A stretch of DNA of 8,552 bases from Candidatus Methanomethylophilaceae archaeon (lineage in GTDB: Archaea > Thermoplasmatota > Thermoplasmata > Methanomassiliicoccales > Methanomethylophilaceae): assembly GCA_017475875.1 (NCBI GenBank), contig JAFVET010000122.1:1-8552 (forward strand). The letters are read 5' to 3'. The notes beneath the pieces were generated by a model that had not been told where the DNA came from, did no database searches, and worked only from the letters and a program-made list of their open reading frames with translations. A program made the position numbers and the translations under genes. Within the stretch, counting starts at the first letter, position 1, and every line of letters begins with the position of its first letter. This document shows, one piece after another, positions 5,017-8,552 of the stretch.

Positions 5017-6657
5017 TCATGCGTAGTAGTCGTCGTAGGTCATCAGCCAGGAGAACAGATAGAACGGCATGTGGTACTCGTAGATGCTTTCGAGACCGCC
5101 TGCCAGCGTTCCGATGTAGATGTATCCCCTGATGCCGGTTTCCGCGAAGGTCTTGCTGTAGTCGTTGTAAGCGAACGTGACGACGAACTTGGCCAGGAAT
5201 TCTGCTTCCTCCTCGGAGAGTCCCCAGCCTTGCAACGTCGTTTTGTCGACCCCCTTGGAGATAGTATCGACGACGCGGGCCATTTCATCACCGGTGAGTC
5301 CCGGATCGGATCCGAGCATGAGTATGAGAGCGAGGTCGAACGGGGTCCGGGAAGGCATCTTTCCCCCGTCGTTGAAATAATGCATGATCTTCTGCATGCA
5401 TCCCTGGAGGTTGAGGTCTCCGGAGGCATATGTCTGCCTGTCCGTCCCCGTCCATTCCAGCAGGTCGTGGATCATGTCCCATAGGAACTCCCTGATGTCC
5501 ACGTCGTCCTCCAGCTTCTCGGTGGTGGTGTCTCTCTTGAGAACCGATTTCTGGAACTTCGCGTGGTCCTTCATGTGGAAGGTGTCCCAGAGCCTCTTTT
5601 CGTATTCGTCCCACAGCGGGTAGACGGGTGTGGCCCAGGAGTCGAAGTTATCGACCTCTGTCGTCACCGTGGTGGTCTCTCCAGCGTACTCCACCGTGTC
5701 GACGTATTCGTAGACGGTCGAAGCCTGGAGTCCGGGGACGAAATGGTCGATCCCGTAGTGTTTGAACCCGTATTCCGTGGGTGGCACCAAGGTGACTATG
5801 TCCCTCCTGTCGAAGACGTTGTGGATGCACCCGTAGTCGCAGCCGTCCCTCATCATGGAGTCCAGGCCCGGGGTCGGTGCCTCGAAGGTGTAGCAGAACG
5901 TCCTGTCCCCTTTGTTGTCGAACATGTCCACCACCCTTTTGGCGACGAGGTTCGAAGTGGCGGCTCCCCTCGAGTATCCGGAGATCCAGAACAGGACGTT
6001 CTCGGAATCCCCGTCTATCCCGCAGTCCTTCATGTAGCCGATGAGTTCGTCCATGACCTGTGTGGCCGCCGAGGCGAATCCCTCGGATTCACCTTCTGTG
6101 CCGACGGTGAAGTTGCTCACCCATTCCAAATCGTAGTTGGCGGAACGCATGACCACCGGAACCAGTGTCTTCTCGGTACCGCCGACCGTGATCTTCTTCT
6201 GGGCCATGGCCACGCCGATCGTGTCCTCACCGGGTTTCGTGTCGAACATACTGTTGACATGGACGTCGCCGCAACCGATGACGTCGAAGAACTCCCTCAC
6301 GACGCTCGACAGGTCGGAATAACCACCGTTGGTCCCGAAGCCGGTGGACGCCATTACCAGGGTCATCGACGCGAGGTGCTCGTCGTATTCCTTCGGGTCT
6401 TTCGCGAAGTATCCGTCGGAGTAATAGAACTGGAGTTTGGCTTCCGGCATTAGCGGGTTGGTGTAGGTGCTCGTCATGACCTTGTAGTCCCCGCCGTCCG
6501 CAGAGTACACCTTTCCGCTGTCGGTGAGGTCGGTCATGTATTTCCTTTCGACCGGAGCGTCGTCTCCCCCGTGCGACGAGGTCACGACGACCGCTGCGAT
6601 CGCCACTATCGCTGCGACAGCGACGAGCAACGCCACGGCCATTTTGGTCTTTTCCAT
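5017..6657 (-). CDS. membrane-anchored class 3 lipase-like serine hydrolase
   Basis: 546 residues. A short basic N-terminus (MEKTK) and a hydrophobic helix at about 7-25 form a signal anchor or signal peptide, so the rest should lie outside the cell. The hydrolase core has the nucleophile elbow ISGYSRGAA (225-233) with Ser229 in GxSxG, followed by FEAPTPG (258-264). A probable acid residue lies in RRDIVTLVPP (Asp286). A C-terminal HMPFYLFSWL (529-538) supplies the probable catalytic His529, as in related lipase-family proteins that end with an H-x-P-x-(Y/F)-Y-L-x-W-L stretch. This is the alpha/beta-hydrolase fold of class 3 lipases; the true substrate (lipid, ester or peptide) is not known. 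A long insert (about 310-510) separates Asp and His. No lipobox cysteine is present. ATG 6657 is favoured because it starts the anchor and a dyad with a TATA-like core lies just upstream. Confidence 0.8.
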   Translation of the reverse strand: MEKTKMAVALLVAVAAIVAIAAVVVTSSHGGDDAPVERKYMTDLTDSGKVYSADGGDYKVMTSTYTNPLMPEAKLQFYYSDGYFAKDPKEYDEHLASMTLVMASTGFGTNGGYSDLSSVVREFFDVIGCGDVHVNSMFDTKPGEDTIGVAMAQKKITVGGTEKTLVPVVMRSANYDLEWVSNFTVGTEGESEGFASAATQVMDELIGYMKDCGIDGDSENVLFWISGYSRGAATSNLVAKRVVDMFDNKGDRTFCYTFEAPTPGLDSMMRDGCDYGCIHNVFDRRDIVTLVPPTEYGFKHYGIDHFVPGLQASTVYEYVDTVEYAGETTTVTTEVDNFDSWATPVYPLWDEYEKRLWDTFHMKDHAKFQKSVLKRDTTTEKLEDDVDIREFLWDMIHDLLEWTGTDRQTYASGDLNLQGCMQKIMHYFNDGGKMPSRTPFDLALILMLGSDPGLTGDEMARVVDTISKGVDKTTLQGWGLSEEEAEFLAKFVVTFAYNDYSKTFAETGIRGYIYIGTLAGGLESIYEYHMPFYLFSWLMTYDDYYA

Positions 6658-6667
6658 GGCTGGGAAT

Positions 6668-6691
6668 CATAGTTATGTTTAACAAACTATG
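6668..6691. promoter_or_regulatory. 24-bp dyad overlapping the lipase promoter
   Basis: CATAGTT (6668-6674) and AACTATG (6685-6691) are perfect 7-bp inverted arms. Between them lies a nested TGTT-T-AACA dyad (6676-6684), leaving one unpaired A. The minus-strand core GTTAAAC (centre about 6680) is 23 nt from ATG 6657, where a TATA box would sit for a leaderless mRNA. A protein bound here would block the promoter, so the site is a candidate operator for repression of the lipase gene. Confidence 0.5.
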
Positions 6692-6907
6692 TGTGACAAT
6701 CATGCGAAGGGTCTCGCCGTCCGACCTTGTTTCCCGGAACACATCCTCAGTGATTTTGACCCGTATTTCCATTGATAACCTTCTCCAGCTTCGACGGGCT
6801 TTGGGGGACGTTTTAGGTCGGACCGTTATGCAGTGCATCCGTTTCATCGGATCAGAAGCAGTGATTCACATTCCGGAACGGTTTGGCAGGACCAACGACA
6901 TGCGCCT
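6692..6907. other. intergenic stretch without a convincing gene
   Basis: Part of the divergent region between the lipase and PAS genes. Open frames cross it on both strands, but none has strong third-position GC, a credible start signal or a recognisable family. A 9-bp inverted repeat (6719-6727 with 6815-6823) is present, which is about what chance would give over this distance. Confidence 0.5.
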
Positions 6908-6992
6908 CCCAGCAAGGCACATCTATTCCTGCCGACCTGTCTCGTGCCATGGCGTGCGACCTCGCGAAGGTTACGTTTATAGCCTTGCTGGG
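6908..6992. repeat. 11-bp inverted repeat enclosing 63 nt, possible structured RNA or leader
   Basis: CCCAGCAAGGC (6908-6918) and GCCTTGCTGGG (6982-6992) are perfectly complementary. Small inner pairings exist, such as ACCT/AGGT around CGCGA near 6958-6970 and GCCATGGC at 6947-6954. The 85-nt span resembles a long-armed tRNA in length, but there is no T-loop or anticodon arm. The right arm lies just downstream of the proposed PAS-gene TATA box. It could be a small RNA or a regulatory fold. Confidence 0.35.
6976..6981 (+). promoter_or_regulatory. TATA-like box of the PAS gene
   Basis: TTTATA, with a predicted transcript start near 7003-7005 at the usual spacing. That would give a leader of about 11 nt before TTG 7015 and would exclude the upstream in-frame starts at 6883 and 6949. 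Confidence 0.4.
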
Positions 6993-7014
6993 TGATTCCA
7001 ACGTAGGCGATAAT

Positions 7015-7401
7015 TTGGAAGACGGAAGGGAGGCGTACACCGAGAAGCTGCTGAACATGATCATGGACATCGTCGACGACATCGTCATAGTCCACGATTC
7101 CGAGCATACCGTTATCTGGATAAACCGTGCCGGTGAGAAAGCCTTCAACACGACCATGGACGAGGTCTACGGGACGAAGTGTTACGCCCTGTTCAACCAC
7201 AGCACCCCGTGTTCGGACTGCAACGCCGTCTCCCACGGGGGTCCGACGAACTTCGTGCTGAAGAGGAAGATTCCCGGTTCCGACATCGAGTATTCCTGTT
7301 CGTCGTCGCCGTTTTACGAGAACGGACAGCTGAAGTTCGTCGTCCAGCACCTCACGCCCGTGGTCAACCGCCCCATAGTCCCCACAAACGACTATATATG
7401 A
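7015..7401 (+). CDS. stand-alone PAS domain protein with a cysteine motif
   Basis: 128 residues from TTG 7015. One PAS fold fills the protein: an N-terminal helix (KLLNMIMDIVDDIVIVHD, 11-28), the HTVIWINRAGEKAFN strand-helix (31-45), a central region with Cys56, Cys66 and Cys69 (CYALFN then PCSDCN), and the closing strands ending LKFVVQHLTPV (106-116). The C-x9-C-xx-C arrangement recurs in PAS domains of anaerobes and suggests redox or metal/heme sensing; that role is inferred. There is no kinase, DNA-binding or other output domain, so it would act through a partner. The start is uncertain: TTG 6883 or ATG 6949 would add 44 or 22 residues. I prefer 7015 because a TATA-like box (6976-6981) lies inside the longer forms, AGGCGAT (7005-7011) resembles a ribosome binding site, and the extra residues look non-coding. 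Confidence 0.75.
   Translation: MEDGREAYTEKLLNMIMDIVDDIVIVHDSEHTVIWINRAGEKAFNTTMDEVYGTKCYALFNHSTPCSDCNAVSHGGPTNFVLKRKIPGSDIEYSCSSSPFYENGQLKFVVQHLTPVVNRPIVPTNDYI
7393..7399 (+). promoter_or_regulatory. TATA box of the 33-residue membrane protein gene
   Basis: TATATAT, centre 25 nt before ATG 7421, overlapping the end of the PAS gene. This spacing puts the transcript start at the ATG, so the small gene and probably the two genes behind it have their own leaderless promoter. Confidence 0.55.
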
Positions 7402-7420
7402 ACAAGGAAGTGCACCGCAC

Positions 7421-7522
7421 ATGGACGTAGGAATAATGGACTTCATGGGTCTGATCATTTGCTCGGCGGTGTTTCTCGCGATACTGGGAATCGCCAACTG
7501 GAAGCGCGCAGACCAGGAGTGA
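7421..7522 (+). CDS. 33-residue single-pass membrane protein
   Basis: A short open frame of 33 residues. A polar start (MDVGIMD) leads into one hydrophobic helix (FMGLIICSAVFLAILGIA, about 8-25), then a short tail with basic and acidic residues (NWKRADQE). The positive residues after the helix suggest the C-terminus faces the cytoplasm. I recognise no family. The case for a real gene is the clean membrane segment with a charged tail, the TATATAT box 25 nt upstream, and a position 22 nt ahead of the split-barrel gene on the same strand. It may be a small subunit or regulator of a membrane complex, but no partner is shown. ATGs at codons 6 and 9 are alternative starts. Confidence 0.55.
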   Translation: MDVGIMDFMGLIICSAVFLAILGIANWKRADQE

Positions 7523-7533
7523 TCCGAAAACCC

Positions 7534-7538
7534 GAGGG
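7534..7538 (+). promoter_or_regulatory. ribosome binding site of the split-barrel gene
   Basis: GAGGG, 6 nt before ATG 7545. It favours that start over the in-frame ATG at 7554, and fits translation from a message that also carries the small upstream gene. Confidence 0.5.
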
Positions 7539-7544
7539 ATTGAC

Positions 7545-7943
7545 ATGCCGGAGATGTCCGATTACGTTATCAGGATGGTGGCACACCCTTCCACCAGCAA
7601 GGTTCTGAGCACCGTCTCTCCCGAGGGGAAACCCCATTCCATCGTGTGTGGCAGCCTCATCGTGCTGGACCCGGAGACCATCGTGGTCGGAGAGGCGTAC
7701 ATGTACCGTACGGCCAAATACCTCGAGACCAACCCCAACGTGGAGTTCCTGGTCTGGAAGGGTAAGGAGGCCTTCTCCATTCTCGCCAAGGCTGTCGGCA
7801 GGGAGACCGAGGGCGAGGTCTTCGAGAAGATGGAACACAGCCTCGAGCGCATGAACATGGCTACCGTGGCCATCTGGAAGTTCAAGGTCGAGGAGATCTG
7901 GGACGAAGGCATCACGCCGAACGTCGGCGAGAGGCTCGTCTGA
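7545..7943 (+). CDS. pyridoxamine 5'-phosphate oxidase-like flavin-binding split-barrel protein
   Basis: 132 residues, typical of small single-domain members. Seen in order: an N-terminal helix (MSDYVIRMVAH), the strand pair KVLSTVSPEGKPHSIVCGSL (19-38), the strand TIVVGEAYMYRTAKYLETNP (45-64) where family members bind FMN phosphate and the RTAKYLETNP helix is conserved, then VEFLVWKG (66-73) and a C-terminal helix and strand (AIWKFKVEEIWD). It probably binds FMN or F420 and acts as a small cytoplasmic flavoprotein reductase or oxidase; true PLP synthesis is unlikely from the short length. ATG 7545 follows GAGGG at a 6-nt gap. The stop overlaps the start of the next gene by one base (TGATG), so the two are translationally coupled. 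Confidence 0.85.
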   Translation: MPEMSDYVIRMVAHPSTSKVLSTVSPEGKPHSIVCGSLIVLDPETIVVGEAYMYRTAKYLETNPNVEFLVWKGKEAFSILAKAVGRETEGEVFEKMEHSLERMNMATVAIWKFKVEEIWDEGITPNVGERLV

Positions 7944-8152
7944 TGGACATAGCCGGTTACAGGCGTCTGACGAAGGTTCTTTTCTACATAGGCGCCATGC
8001 TCGCCTTCTTCGGGCTCGGTTTCTATCTTATGGAGTATCAGGCGTTGGGCATAGTGGTGCTCATCGTAGGGATTGTCCTGTTGGTGTTGGCCTTCGTCTT
8101 CATCAGGTTCTTCACATTGATTAGATACAACGAGACGATGAAGCGTCGTTGA
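7943..8152 (+). CDS. 69-residue two-helix membrane protein
   Basis: A short cytoplasmic start (MDIAGYRRLTK) is followed by two hydrophobic helices at about 12-30 (VLFYIGAMLAFFGLGFYLM) and 35-57 (LGIVVLIVGIVLLVLAFVFI), then a basic tail (RYNETMKRR). The positive ends place both termini in the cytoplasm. No family is recognised. The ATG overlaps the preceding stop in TGATG, and GAGAGG (7929-7934) lies 8 nt upstream, so it is expressed with the split-barrel protein. It may hold that protein at the membrane, but this is inferred from coupling alone. It converges on uvrA with only 4 bp between. Confidence 0.8.
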   Translation: MDIAGYRRLTKVLFYIGAMLAFFGLGFYLMEYQALGIVVLIVGIVLLVLAFVFIRFFTLIRYNETMKRR

Positions 8153-8156
8153 TTCC

Positions 8157-8552
8157 TCAGATATACTTCCCCGTGAAGCTCGCACCGCAGTTTCTGACTT
8201 CGTCCGGTGTACCCGATACGACGACCGTGCCGCCCCTGTCCCCACCGCCGGGACCCATGTCGACCACGTAGTCCGCGTTCCTGATGACGTCGAGGTCGTG
8301 TTCGATGACGATTACCGTCGCCCCCATGTCGATCAGGTGTTGGAATATCCTCATGAGGACCTGGACGTCCAACGGGTGAAGCCCTATAGTCGGTTCGTCG
8401 AAGACGAACAGGGAGTCGCCCTGGCCGCGGCCCATCTCGCTAGCGAGTTTAAGACGCTGCGCCTCTCCTCCGGACAGTCCGGGGGTGGCTTCCCCAAGCG
8501 TGAGGTACCCTAATCCCACTTCGTGCAAGGTCTGCAGCCTTGAGCTCACGAC
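8157..8552 (-). CDS. uvrA: UvrA, excision nuclease subunit A, C-terminal part (partial)
   Basis: The last 131 residues; the 5' part lies beyond the window edge. This is the second ATPase half of UvrA, the damage-recognition ABC-type protein of UvrABC nucleotide excision repair. Seen: the ABC signature LSGGEAQRLKLA (26-37), Walker B LFVFDEPTIGLH (48-59), the His-switch VIVIEHDLDVI (80-90), and the family-specific DMGPGGGDRGG (98-108) with VSGTPDEV (112-119). It ends FTGKYI with no long tail. The UvrABC system is bacterial in origin and occurs in a subset of archaea including many methanogens, so its presence in an archaeal context implies ancient transfer. No uvrB or uvrC is visible here. Confidence 0.93.
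   Translation of the reverse strand, partial: VVSSRLQTLHEVGLGYLTLGEATPGLSGGEAQRLKLASEMGRGQGDSLFVFDEPTIGLHPLDVQVLMRIFQHLIDMGATVIVIEHDLDVIRNADYVVDMGPGGGDRGGTVVVSGTPDEVRNCGASFTGKYI

Noticed and set aside
6719..6823. 9-bp inverted repeat (GTCCGACCT with AGGTCGGAC)
   Set aside because: Arms of 9 bp about 90 nt apart are expected a few times by chance in a window of this size, and nothing else marks the site.
6908..6992. Possible long-armed tRNA
   Set aside because: The length fits, but neither strand shows a T-loop GTTCGA-type sequence, a D-arm or a 5-bp anticodon stem, and an 11-bp closing stem is too long for an acceptor.
6675..6995. 106-codon open frame on the + strand between the lipase and PAS genes
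   Set aside because: It has roughly even third-position composition unlike the neighbours, no ribosome binding site or TATA box at a useful distance, no recognisable domain, and its start lies in the lipase dyad. It could be a decayed gene, but nothing shows this.
6844..7497. 217-codon open frame on the minus strand
   Set aside because: It lies antisense across the PAS gene, whose frame has a recognisable PAS fold; the minus product has no family features.

Overview
The window looks like chromosomal DNA from an archaeon, most likely a methanogen of the Methanomassiliicoccales/Thermoplasmatota type. The support is an archaeal-type ATPase with a C-terminal DUF234-like domain, and TATA-like boxes about 23-30 bp upstream of several start codons, the geometry of leaderless or nearly leaderless archaeal mRNAs. 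Genes inside apparent operons instead have GGAGG-type ribosome binding sites. The order-level assignment is an inference from gene style, not a sequence match. No rRNA, tRNA, CRISPR array or insertion sequence was recognised.

Layout. Positions 1-1342 (+) hold the 3' end of a ferredoxin-containing protein (probably the EFR1 flavodoxin/ferredoxin type), an unrecognised 150-residue protein, and an overlapping uroporphyrinogen-III synthase gene (hemD). HemD makes the precursor of siroheme, F430 and corrinoids. Positions 1304-2638 (-) hold the ATPase, whose 3' end overlaps hemD tail to tail. A 141-bp AT-rich intergenic region with two near-identical palindromes separates the ATPase from a divergent ion-transporter-superfamily permease (2780-3892, +). 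This converges on a flavoprotein oxidoreductase of the thioredoxin-reductase-like ferredoxin-NADP reductase type (3896-4831, -), with a 3-bp gap.

Upstream of the reductase, 4832-5016 is AT-rich and carries inverted CGTA/TACG motifs plus a strong GC hairpin just after a lipase gene. That gene (5017-6657, -) encodes a membrane-anchored class 3 lipase-like serine hydrolase. A 357-bp divergent region (6658-7014) follows, with a 24-bp dyad against the lipase start and a perfect 11-bp inverted repeat enclosing 63 nt. Next on the + strand come a small stand-alone PAS protein with a three-cysteine motif, a 33-residue single-pass membrane protein, a flavin-binding split-barrel protein and a 69-residue two-helix membrane protein. 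The last three are tightly spaced. The window ends in the C-terminal part of uvrA (-), 4 bp from the preceding gene.

Functional links are modest. The ferredoxin, ferredoxin-NADP reductase-like enzyme, PAS protein and FMN-type split-barrel protein suggest redox chemistry, but only the close spacing around hemD and within 7421-8152 suggests co-expression. The least explained items are the twin palindromes between ATPase and permease, the 33-residue membrane protein, the ATPase with altered nuclease-like residues, and the structured region upstream of the PAS gene.
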